Source: Phoenix dactylifera
Lineage: Eukaryota; Streptophyta; Magnoliopsida; Arecales; Arecaceae
Reading direction: 5' to 3'
Assembly (NCBI RefSeq): GCF_009389715.1
Contig: NW_024067667.1
Coordinates: 3,184,501-3,248,500 of the forward strand
DNA length: 64,000 nt
Below the pieces are notes generated by a model, which saw only the letters and a program-made list of their open reading frames with translations, did no database searches and was not told the DNA's origin. The position numbers and the translations under genes were made by a program. Positions 1-9,900 of this stretch are shown piece by piece. Positions within the stretch are counted from its first letter, which is position 1; every line of letters starts with the position of its first letter.

Positions 1-537
1 GCCCACGAATCCCAGGTCTATCAAACCAGTCGATGTCAGAAAATCCTGAAACTCCGTAATCTTCCTCTCAAAAGTAAACTGTCTACCCCCCATCTTCTCA
101 GAAGGATCTGTAATACAGTTAAAATCACCTGCAACTAACATGGGGTAGCCCACCCTGATCAGCTGAGAAATCTCCTCCCACAGTATACGTCGCACCCTGA
201 AATCAGTACTAGCATACACCGCGGCAAATACCCACGGCCTCATACAACCCTCCGAAATCACCATAATCACCTCCTGGGAACAGACATGGAAAATATCCAC
301 CTTACATGGCCCCTGCGCCCATGTAACAATAATACCACCTGATAGCCCTTGAGACTCCACTGAGTAGAATCCCCATGACCTCGGAACCGCTCTCCTAGCT
401 TTCTGTAAGCTCTGTCCCGACAACCGGGTCTCCAAAATTACACAAATGTCCGGATTGTGCTGCTGCACAACCCTCCGAAATGCCGGGGCAAAAGAAGGCT
501 TCCCCGCGCCACGGCAATTCCATAGAAGAACCTTCAT
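1..537 (-). CDS. LINE (L1-type) ORF2, N-terminal endonuclease part, truncated by window edge
   Basis: Reading the minus strand from the ATG at 537 gives an uninterrupted frame of about 179 codons that leaves the window at base 1. It opens with MKVLLWNCRGAGKPSF, the usual start of plant LINE endonucleases (exonuclease-endonuclease-phosphatase fold). It also contains the ICVILETRLSG segment and the GDFNCI motif near residue 150, which carries catalytic/metal-binding Asp and Asn. In this family the protein nicks target DNA and the downstream reverse transcriptase (outside the window) copies the RNA there. The ATG overlaps the ORF1 stop as ATGA, and an in-frame TGA lies two codons upstream, so this start is well supported. 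No stops or frameshifts are visible, which suggests a recent insertion. Confidence 0.88.
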   Translation of the reverse strand, partial: MKVLLWNCRGAGKPSFAPAFRRVVQQHNPDICVILETRLSGQSLQKARRAVPRSWGFYSVESQGLSGGIIVTWAQGPCKVDIFHVCSQEVIMVISEGCMRPWVFAAVYASTDFRVRRILWEEISQLIRVGYPMLVAGDFNCITDPSEKMGGRQFTFERKITEFQDFLTSTGLIDLGFVG

Positions 538-2702
538 AAATCACCCATGGGTTTATCACAACCCCCTCCCCCGGGGTTGCAATCATGGAAAACCACCTCC
601 TCCAAGGTCCCTCCACTAGCCGGCTCCACTGGACTTACCTGCATAACCGCTGCCTTTAATTGGAATAGAATGTGGTTGTGATCCCCTCCATCAACGGATC
701 GTGCCACAGTACCCGATTGCTGTGCCGTGCCACCAGCAACATTGCATCCCGCCACAGTACCCATAACCCCCTCCGTCCCCCCACACGGCAACACACTGGT
801 CCCCCCAGCTCTTCCACCGCCATTAAGGTCCTCACTAGAGCATGGATCCCTCGCCTCCTGTCTCCCAAGAGCACACTCCCCACGGCTTGACATGGGTGCC
901 GTGCCGTGGCCCAAAGAACCGGGCGAAAGGGAAACAGATAACAAGTCAAGCACAGGAGCCTTACCTCGCCTGACATTGTCCGAAGCCGTCCCACGCCGAT
1001 CCAGCCCGTCCTTACGTCCCACCTCCTCGATCGCACAAAACGGAGGTCGCCGTCCGGCTGCCGAGAGGCCCGCCGCTGCCGAGCTTGCCCTCTTCACTTT
1101 CCTTCCAGAGGCCGCCATCATCCCCCGCCGTGATGTGTCGCCGGCCCCCCTGCCATCGCGCTCCGCCCGCGGGGGGCGGTTGCTCGTCGCCGAAAGCGGT
1201 GGAGGAGAACTCCAGCTCCTCCGATGGCCCCCAGCGTCCGGCCGACCATTAGCATAGCTCCCCATCGCACTAAGCCCTTTTGACCCAAACCCACGACAGG
1301 GGCTTCTGGACCTCTTCCTCGGACTCGGCCCAATCCCACCACAGCCCGGATCAGCATCCGACCCATCCAGTGTATCAGACACCCGGCCCGGTCCAACAGA
1401 CAGCCCGCACTCACCTGGGCCAGTTCCCCGACCCACAGCCGCACCGAGTCGACCCCGCCCCGACCCGGCGCCTGGCTCGGTATCTGCTTCGGGTTGACTC
1501 AGCTCACCCGTGGCCGTCCCCGCACCAGCCATCGTGACGTCCTTCTCCGGCGTCTTCCTCCGCGCCACCTTGGAAGGCTTCTGCCACCCTTCAAGGTCGA
1601 CCGGTGAGGATACCCCAGAAGAAATCTCACTGGAGCGGGAGGGAGTGGTCACCGGATCCGGCCGAGAGCCCTCCTCAGGTGCCTCCTTCCTCGGCACCGG
1701 CTTCTTGGCCACCGACTTATGCCAGGTACGGCTCGTCACCATCCATGGCCCATACACCGCCGGCTCCTCCACAGCATCCGCCACCCCAAGCTCCGGTTCA
1801 GCAGCCCCCTGGTCATCCACTCCAGTACCCGTCATCTTCCTCCCCCCTGTCTCCATCGTCTCCCCCAGACCTACCACCGGAGGGAAACGCCCGCACTCCG
1901 GCGCCGCGTGCCCGATCCGACCGCACTTGGAGCACGGCGCCGGCAAATTCTCATAGACGAAGCTTTGCCAAAAAGCCTCATCGACACCGCCGGATCTTCC
2001 CCTCACCAGCGTTCCGGGTTTAAGGGGGCCAGAACAGTCGAGCTCAATTTTGATTCTTGCGAACCCAAACCTCCGCCCCTGCTCCGTGAATCCATCCAGT
2101 GCCAACGGATTCCCAGCTCTAGCAGCGATCTTGTAAATGGTTCCCTTCCTCCAATAGTCGACTGGAAGCCGTGGCAGCCGGAGCCAGACGACCACCCTGC
2201 CTACCCCCGTGGCACCGGGCACGAAGTTCGGTCGCCACCTCTCCATCGCCAACAACTGCCCGGCCACCATCCAGGGGCCATTCATCACCGCAGCCTCGCG
2301 ATCATTCTCCTTGGAAAACCGGATAACTGTGACCCCATCCATCAGCGGGAAGACCTCCACGGTATAATCCAACTGGCAAACCCTCTTAATCTCCCTCGCG
2401 ATCCACTCACCTGGCACTGACCTCCCCAAACTTCTTACAATGATCGCCGTGCTCCTCCATTCCGCACGAGCGACCTCCAACTCCTCCTCCGAGATGTCAA
2501 CCACCTCGGCGGAAAACCTCGCCTGCAAAACCTCCAGCTCACGGGGAGAAGGCTGCTGGCAGGACCACGCCGGCTGCCGAGCAGATCCCCTTGCAACATC
2601 CGCCCATGAGCGCTCCTTCATCACACCCCCCCCACCCTGCGCAGCAGATCCCCCAGCTTCTCCGGCCACCGGTCGAGCCGAAGCCCCCTTCCGAGGATCC
2701 AT
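534..2702 (-). CDS. LINE ORF1 (gag-like, DUF4283 plus CCHC zinc knuckle)
   Basis: This is an open frame of 722 codons from the ATG at 2702. The frame extends a few codons further upstream, but only to a GTG. Roughly residues 45-200 resemble the DUF4283 domain of plant LINE ORF1 proteins, including RSLGRSVPGEWIAREIKRVC and the WLRLPRLPVDYW segment. A zinc knuckle of CX2CX4HX4C type (CSKCGRIGHAAPEC) follows near residue 265. The C-terminal half is low-complexity, rich in Gly, Arg, Ser and Pro, as is common in such proteins. The product is expected to bind LINE RNA in a ribonucleoprotein. The frame is intact and ends in the ATGA shared with ORF2. This is a mobile-element gene, not a host gene. 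Confidence 0.9.
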   Translation of the reverse strand: MDPRKGASARPVAGEAGGSAAQGGGGVMKERSWADVARGSARQPAWSCQQPSPRELEVLQARFSAEVVDISEEELEVARAEWRSTAIIVRSLGRSVPGEWIAREIKRVCQLDYTVEVFPLMDGVTVIRFSKENDREAAVMNGPWMVAGQLLAMERWRPNFVPGATGVGRVVVWLRLPRLPVDYWRKGTIYKIAARAGNPLALDGFTEQGRRFGFARIKIELDCSGPLKPGTLVRGRSGGVDEAFWQSFVYENLPAPCSKCGRIGHAAPECGRFPPVVGLGETMETGGRKMTGTGVDDQGAAEPELGVADAVEEPAVYGPWMVTSRTWHKSVAKKPVPRKEAPEEGSRPDPVTTPSRSSEISSGVSSPVDLEGWQKPSKVARRKTPEKDVTMAGAGTATGELSQPEADTEPGAGSGRGRLGAAVGRGTGPGECGLSVGPGRVSDTLDGSDADPGCGGIGPSPRKRSRSPCRGFGSKGLSAMGSYANGRPDAGGHRRSWSSPPPLSATSNRPPRAERDGRGAGDTSRRGMMAASGRKVKRASSAAAGLSAAGRRPPFCAIEEVGRKDGLDRRGTASDNVRRGKAPVLDLLSVSLSPGSLGHGTAPMSSRGECALGRQEARDPCSSEDLNGGGRAGGTSVLPCGGTEGVMGTVAGCNVAGGTAQQSGTVARSVDGGDHNHILFQLKAAVMQVSPVEPASGGTLEEVVFHDCNPGGGGCDKPMGDL

Positions 2703-2803
2703 CCACCCCTCTCCCAACACTGTTCAGCCCCACACCAGGTGTTTGGGAGAAAGCCCCACCCACCGCACGGGAATTGGCGCACCTAGGTACGCATCCCGAG
2801 TCA

Positions 2804-2835
<32 letters not shown>

Positions 2836-2860
2836 CTCTCCACCGAGTCACCCTTGAAAA
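2703..2860 (-). other. LINE 5' leader with CT/GA microsatellite
   Basis: The stretch upstream of ORF1 is GC-rich near the ORF. It ends in an interrupted CT repeat (GA on the element's strand) at about 2806-2840, flanked on both sides by the octamer CGAGTCAC. From about 2855 the composition drops to AT-rich background, so the element's 5' end is probably there. No target-site duplication can be tested because the 3' end lies outside the window. Confidence 0.5.
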
Positions 2861-4445
2861 AAAATATGTTATTTGACAGGATGCAGTAACTGCATAAGGA
2901 GAGCCAAAAATTTTCCTACTATTAAGAGTCTCTCCGCAATGGTCAGGTGAGGAAACTCAATAGCCTGAGTTGAGGCTTTGACAAAAATTAATCTAGTACT
3001 CTATCTCATACCTTAGAAGATGCAATCATTTTTTGCAAATCAGATATTATAAACAATGTAACAAATCAAACTTGCTTCCTCCTTTCTCTCATTGCTAAAA
3101 ACAATGTAGCTGATACTATGCTATTTCCAGAGAAACAATGCAATCCTGAGATGCTCTCCAATCATTCAGATGCAATTAATATTCTAAACTAGTTGAGGCT
3201 TGAATAGAAAAAATCTATCGAGATTAGATACCTTGATAGTCAAGCCAAACGATGGACCCGAACTCAGCCTGTCACCACCTGATATAGGAATCGACAGAAC
3301 TTTATCCATTAACTTATGTGAGACTAATATCAGAAATTATCAGATCTTTAACCATAATATTTTGTAATGCCAAAATATCAACAAATGTCGGTCATCTTGC
3401 TAAAGGTATAGATGATAACTATGGATCCTAGAGTATACTAATAGATACACTATCACCTACACTCAATTTAATGCTAGAATAAATAATTGGAGCATGGGAA
3501 CAAATCTTCTTTCAAATCGGGAGGCAGTTCGTGGACAATTCAGGTAAGACGACAATGACCAAGAACCATCTTTTGCCTACATAAAAGAACTCCAAAAATC
3601 ATCCTATATTGATAGAAACCTCACATTTTCAGAGCTAAAATTCAACAAAACATCGTATTATGCCCATGATGATATTAACTTTTACATCCCTATGATGTAT
3701 ATAGTATAGAGACCTTAAAAAACAAAAAAAGTTTATAAGCATTTTTAGAGGCATGGATCAATATTAATGGTTTGCATCTATGATTAGATGGCTTGCTGTT
3801 GAGTTTGAATTTATTAAATTGTTTTTAAAGTAATATTATACTCCAAACATAAATAGATGCAAGTACAATTCTAATTTGAATGAGATTCTATCAGTAAGAA
3901 AGTATGAGATTATGCCTTGGTAATATTCAAGTCAGTGCATTGCAAGATGTTCTAAGTTCTCCAGGACTGGATGGAATGGCGCGCCTCCATATGAACTGGT
4001 ATAACATGACGTCTCTGTCTTCTCTCCATTTCTGCTTTAATTTTCTGACTCCTCTTTGCTGCCACTTTCTATCAGGATGTTCATCAAACTCTCATTGTGG
4101 GAGATAGTATTGATACTTAAACCAACAAAGTGACTGCCTGATGCTTCTCGATATATTTGAGATTTCCAGGGACAAATTAAGTAGCCCAACCTTTTTTTCC
4201 CCACTATTCTCAGTGAATTTTTTTCCTCGTCAAGTTTCTTTATCCTTTTCTTAATTTTTTTGTGCATGTTCTTAATGAAATTTCATTCTATCACCACATC
4301 CTGACCATCGTTCTATATACTCTCCTCCTCCAAATCCATCCAAGACACTGGATGTGCCAAGTCTACACATTTTGATTCAGAAGACTCGTTACAGCACCAT
4401 GAACCACACTCGTTATCCAACAATACAAGCTAAACATCATTTTCT
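2861..4445. other. AT-rich intergenic DNA, nothing recognised
   Basis: I see no open frame of credible length or composition, no terminal repeats and no RNA gene here. Short open frames in this stretch have no recognisable motif. Confidence 0.5.
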
Positions 4446-4604
4446 TCATTGCCAAGTCCCCTTCAAAGCCTGGAACGGTGCATTGACTATGGAGAACCCA
4501 CCATCCACCACCAGGTTGGGCCACCTTACGTATCTCGAGCCATCACTCGCCAGGTAAAGCACAGCATTGGCGATATCCTCCTTCTTGAACGTGTCCCCCT
4601 TGAG
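4446..4604 (-). pseudogene. C-terminal fragment of a short-chain dehydrogenase/reductase (SDR)
   Basis: The minus strand reads [20 protein letters not shown], then [20 protein letters not shown], and stops shortly after. This is the C-terminal signature of SDR110C-type enzymes (secoisolariciresinol dehydrogenase or zerumbone synthase-like): the KxEDIAxAxLYLASD helix, then the YVSGxNLVVDGG strand. Here SG is replaced by RW. Nothing of the Rossmann fold or catalytic Tyr/Lys is found upstream, so it is a relic. It resembles a different SDR subtype from the cluster at 46-61 kb (FSIVN tail instead of [12 protein letters not shown]). Confidence 0.72.
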
Positions 4605-4656
4605 TTTATTAAACTGCATGTAATTCTTTGGTGCTTATTAAACAGTCGCTAGAATG

Positions 4657-5328
4657 ATGGCCATAAGTTCATTCTTTGGTGGTGGTTTGTAAGAGAAGTG
4701 AAATCACTAGGTGTTGAGAAAAAATTTCTGATAATATTTACACTGGATTAATGTATTTGGAGATCATGAACAACATATTAACAAATCGTTAAACTATCTG
4801 TTGTATAATTTTTGTTTGATTCCACGCTTGAGTGTAATATGGAAAGTCATTTGTTCAACAAAGAAACTGTAAATAAATAAATAATCTTTTCAGCAAATTG
4901 AAGAATAGGCTCATTTGTAAGTCTTCAAATTGTGCATACTTCTGATTGCCAATACTTCTGATTGTGAATTAGTAGAAGAAAGCATTTACACTAAATGGCC
5001 ATAAGTTCACTCTTTGGTAATAGTTTGTAAAAGAAGTGAAATCACTAGGTGTTGAGAAAAAATTCTGATAATATTTACACTGGATTAATTTATTTGGAGA
5101 TCATGAACAACATATATATTAACCAAACGTAAAACTATCTGTGGTATAATTTTTGTTGATTCCACACTTGAGTGTAATATGGAAAGTCATTTGTTCAACA
5201 AAGAAACTGTAAATAAATAAATAAATAAATAAATAAAATCTTTTCAGCAAATTGAAGAATAGGCCCATTTGTAAGTCTTCAAATTGTGAATACTTCTGAT
5301 TGTGAATTAGCAGAAGAAAGCATTTACA
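4657..5328 (+). repeat. Direct tandem duplication, two 334-bp units
   Basis: Unit 1 spans 4657-4990 and unit 2 spans 4995-5328, separated by CTAA. Both begin ATGGCCATAAGTTCA and end AGAAGAAAGCATTTACA. They differ by point changes, an expansion of an AAAT microsatellite in unit 2 (near 5213-5237) and a compensating loss of a short repeat near the 3' end. Non-coding. Confidence 0.85.
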
Positions 5329-6199
5329 TCCAGCATCATTACAATCAGCACTTGGTAAATGTGTAATGCACCGAAGGAAAGGGGAAGATAAAAATAGGAA
5401 ACTTGCAGATGCTTAACCTGCCTTTCAGATAACATATCTGCTGCCTTAATTAATAGGAAACTTGATGCAGCCAATCCTCTAATTTGAATAACTAACTTTC
5501 CTTAATGAGGTAAGATAGGCACTCCAGGAAATTATTTCCAAATCCATATCAACATGTTCCTTGGTAGTTAGATGAGGTAACAAGTCGAATTTGCTATGTG
5601 CACATGTTAATGAATCATCAATTAGTAGGTCATGTTTAATGCTCCAAAATATCCTGAAAGTATCCTTTCTTCAACTTGAATTTTGTAGAATTATACATCG
5701 GCATCCATGGAAGCTAAGATCAAAGGGAATGCATATGTAACCTAATTTTTAATGGACATTAGCTCCAAATTATTCATTTCACTATTCTTTTGCTTACTCC
5801 TTCCCTCTCGTCTTGTCTACTCTGCCTCTACAATGGCGCTAACAGAGTATTATAAAATAATTCAGAATCTATGAAACCTTCAAGAGTTACTTATCACATG
5901 GATTACACGTTGCAATTTTGCCAATTAAATGTCCTCCTCTCTTTGAAACAAGGGACGCTTCCGATTTTGTGCATGCTTCAAACAATATGGGTGCACATGA
6001 GTCGGATCGGATAGTTTTGGAGCTAAATCTGAAACCGAACCTGTTTAAACCGATTCTCTAAAATCGAAACCGAAGCTAAACTGACCATTCTTAGAGGAGA
6101 TAGAAATAATAGTTTCTAGCGAGAATTGTTAACATGTTACCCGTTTTACGGGTAAAAAGATAATTTCATAATTTTAATTAATTTTTAATTGAAATAAAT
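5329..6199. other. AT-rich intergenic DNA, nothing recognised
   Basis: No gene, terminal repeat or structured RNA is evident in this stretch. Confidence 0.45.
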
Positions 6200-6234
6200 A
6201 TAATTTTGGCTGATCACTATGTTATAGGTATTCA

Positions 6235-6450
6235 AATAAACCTAGTATTTTGTGAGGGCATACATGCAAATATCAATATGGGAGGGTATTTAGGCAAATT
6301 TCAATATTTAGGAGAGTATTTATATAAAAATTTAAGACTTTTTTTTTTGTGTGTATACCCTTCTAAGTATATAAAATTGCATAAATATCCTCTTTAAATT
6401 TTTATTTGCATATATACCTTTACAAACGTTTATTTTTGCATGCTTACTCA
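6235..6450. repeat. Small AT-rich inverted-repeat element (MITE-like)
   Basis: A left arm containing GAGGGCATACATGCAAAT and GGGAGGGTATTTAGGCAAAT is followed after a poly-T run by a right arm with TATACCCTTCTAAGTATA and GCATAAATATCCTC, in inverted orientation. A second copy of the same theme lies at 63600-63880. No clean target-site duplication was found. Confidence 0.45.
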
Positions 6451-6489
6451 TTAAGGGTTTTTCAATCATTTTAAATTTAAACTGCTAAC

Positions 6490-6650
6490 AACTTAATGAT
6501 GTTAGACGGTATGAGAGCATATGCGACGAGTCTTGAGTCGTGATCTCTGATTACAAAATCTACTCCTCCTCTACCTTCATCCTTAGAAATACTATCATCA
6601 AAATTTATTTTAAGAGAACCAAGAGGTGGGCTCCATAGATACAAACCGCC
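6490..6650 (-). pseudogene. RNase H-like (RVT_3) retroelement fragment
   Basis: The minus strand reads WSPPLGSLKINFDDSISKDE, then GRGGVDFVIRDHDSRLVAYA, then LIPSN. This matches the opening of the plant RNase H-like domain of non-LTR elements, which normally reads PPxGxxKxNFDGS then GxGGxGxVIRD. The catalytic Asp in NFD is present but the usual GS reads DS. The fragment ends after about 50 residues and is a relic in the region upstream of the ILR1-like gene. Confidence 0.65.
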
Positions 6651-6953
6651 CTAGCAGCGCTGGTAACTTTTGTGGCATGAAGTAATACTCTGTCTACTAT
6701 TATTCTTTGGTGCACTTTTGTATTCTCGAATATATGTCAAGTATAATAGGCTTGGTGAGAATATTTGATACCTCATTCCTGTGTTCTGGGCCCCGCATAG
6801 CGTACTCCCAAACTTTGAGCCGCCGGCGAAAAAAAAAAAAAGACGGATAATCCCGTCTACGTCAGAGTATCCCTCACATATTGAAGCGCCAGTACGCCCT
6901 TAGTCGGCCATGAGCAAATGAACATTCCACTCCACTAATCTATTTTGGTGTCG

Positions 6954-9900
6954 ATGGCCTCTTCTCGCCGTCTCCCGCTAACGCCTCACCTCTGCCTCTT
7001 CTTCTCCCTTCTGACCTCCAATCTCCTCTCCTCATGCGCGTCGCAGAACCCCTCAAAGGAGATTGGGATCTCCCCTCGCGAGCTCTTGGAATCGGCTCGA
7101 GAGCCCGAGTTCTTCGACTGGATGACGAGCATCCGCCGGAGGATCCACCAGCACCCGGAGCTTGGCTTCGAGGAGTACAAGACCAGCGAGCTTATCCGGT
7201 CGGAGCTCGATGCCCTCGGGATTGAATACTCTTGGCCGGTCGCCAAGACCGGAATCGTAGCTTCCGTCGGATCCGGCGCTAGCCCTCTCTTCGCTCTCAG
7301 GGCAGACATGGATGCTCTCCCGTTGCAGGTATCTCTTATCTCTTTGATTTCGAAATTCTTTATATTCATGCGGGAATTCGTTATTTGGTTGGGTTTGGAG
7401 CTTGAGTGGATGAACAAATGAAGAAAAGTTGAGATTTTGATGCAAAATGAAGTAGTAGACTGAAATTACTGCGGATGAAGAGAACATGAAGTATTTCGAT
7501 GTATCTATTTGATTTCGGAGCTTTTTATTTTGATGATTATTTGGTTATTTGGTGGAATTTTTTGATCTTATGTGGATGGTGTTTTGATCTTAGAAACACT
7601 GAAATTGTGCATATGGTTTCTGTCTTACACCGACAGATGATAAAACTAGGCTCGATGATTTCTGCAAGCAACTAATATGTAAGGCTAGGTTACATCCAGA
7701 ACATATAATGTTTCACATTCCAAGGCATGGTCGTGTTGTTCTTAATAGGTTGTTTCAGTAAATGCCCTTGCAAATCTTGCCCAAACTAGTTATTGGTCGT
7801 TTCTTTTAAAGTTCAAAAATTCCTAATCAGGTATGAGATATTCAAAAAATGGTTGGCTAGAACTTTGAATTTCAACTTTGATTGTGGGTCCTCCCAATTT
7901 GTCCCTAAAAGAAACAAAATTGAAGATAATATGCAATTCATAATCTCATATGTGCTTCGAAGAAATGTGAAATTTTCAAATTATTTCTACAACCATCCCT
8001 CAACACATGGTTCAGCAATTAGGTCACCCCATTTATCTTTAACTTGAAGTTTCTCATGAGTTAAATTTTTTTTGAATTGAATGTTTTTATCAACTTACTT
8101 TCAGAAAAACCAAAATTTGTATAAAGAAGCTCTTAAATATTTTCCAACAATACCTTATCTTGTTCTGACCTGCACTATACTCCACTTCAATTTTTGGTGT
8201 ATTATTGCTGCTTTAGTACCATATGAACTCAATAAAAATTAATAAGATGTAATTAAAGAAGGTAAGGAATATATTCTAGAATTCACTCAGTTGTACAAAA
8301 AATACTGTTTAAAGTTAATCTAGTTTTTCTAGTCAATAATAAATCAACATTAAATCCTAGAATTTGTGATATATATAAATTGGAAACTCTTGAGAGAACT
8401 TTTTGATAACTTTCAATCTCAACAAAATTATTTAGAGGCTCATGCTTTGATGGAAGCTTGGAAGACTAGCTACAGCAAAGTACCTACTTTGCTTCTTTAG
8501 TGTTTTCTTAAAATAAATTAACAAGATTATTCAAAAAACTTAGTAACCTCAATGGAATAAATTTAGTTAGTGAAATATATTAGACCTTTGGACTTCATTC
8601 TTAATTAATAATCCTTCTCAATTTAGACCTTACAGGAAGTTTGGATGCTTCCATGAATTATCCCTGGAATTAACCAACAATAGACCATTGAGAGAGGGGT
8701 GTAAACGGTAGGGGAGAATGAGCAATCCTGAAAAATGGGGATCCTGCAAATTTCCTTTCAAAAGGGACTCATAATTTCCATTTTTCCAGGATACTCTGAT
8801 CGGAAGTACCATGAGTGGTTTTCTTTTTTCTGATCACTCGTGTATCTCTCAGTTTGGTAAAATTGGTTTTATCCATGGAACAAAATATCTGGGAAGTCAA
8901 GCAGGCCCTACAAGTCCAAGTTACACCATGACAGCAATGCTACCAGTCTTTTTATAAACACTTGCATGCAGATGGCTAATGAGGGCATGATGATCTACCA
9001 GGAGAAGTCTATTGATGGTGCTGTGAATTTTCCATTTTATGGATCTAAACTGTTTTAACTCTTAAGAGCAGCTGATTGATTATCTACTAATTGACAGCTT
9101 TTCAAATCCTCTTATAGGTTTCCATGACAAGGGTAGAATATGTTGGTTCAAGCACATATTTCCAAAATATTCCCTATGTACTACTGAGATTTAAAATATA
9201 CAAGTTTTTGTCCATTGTAAAAGAATCTCTGATGTCTTGAATACCTTTGATTTCTTAACTAAGTAGACCTTCGTGATGAGATGACTTGATTTCAAGCAAG
9301 TTTTTTTGCAGAGCAACACTAATGACTGAATGGATTGTTTATTTATACTCTTAGTATTAAACTGGGGTTTTATTTTTTTTAATTTTATTTTAAGTTTTGT
9401 TCAACCTTTTCCTAGCACCATTCTTCAAGAGTATACTAGTAACAAGTTTCTAATTACTTTATCTTGACCTTTTGGAAGGAGCTGGTAGACTGGGAGTACA
9501 GGAGCAAGCAAAGTGGAAAAATGCATGCCTGTGGTCATGATGCTCATGTGACAATGCTCCTAGGTGCTGCTAGGTTGCTTCAACATCATAAAAACAAATT
9601 GAAGGTACAGTTGTAACCGGTAGTCTCTATAAGTTCCAAAAGTTAGTTCAATATAATAATGCTGTAATCCAGCTTAATACCTCTATGTTGTTTAGAGATT
9701 ATGTTATACGGTTTGGTGAGTTTCACTCTTAAGCTTGAATTTAGTTCTGGAATGTTGTAATTGCTTGATGCTTACTTGTTTAGTGGCAGGAAATTTCTAC
9801 CTAGGGTATGGTACCCACTGTCTTTCCGAAATCTTCCCAAAATCTTGAAACTATGCTTGCTTCCTAAGCGCTTCCTTACTATGTCTTTTTTAAAATATTT

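Noticed and set aside
727-1257. Plus-strand open frames of 70-230 codons at 0.7-2.9 kb
   Set aside because: They lie opposite LINE ORF1, are Pro/Ser/Arg-rich by GC content and have no domain; antisense shadows.
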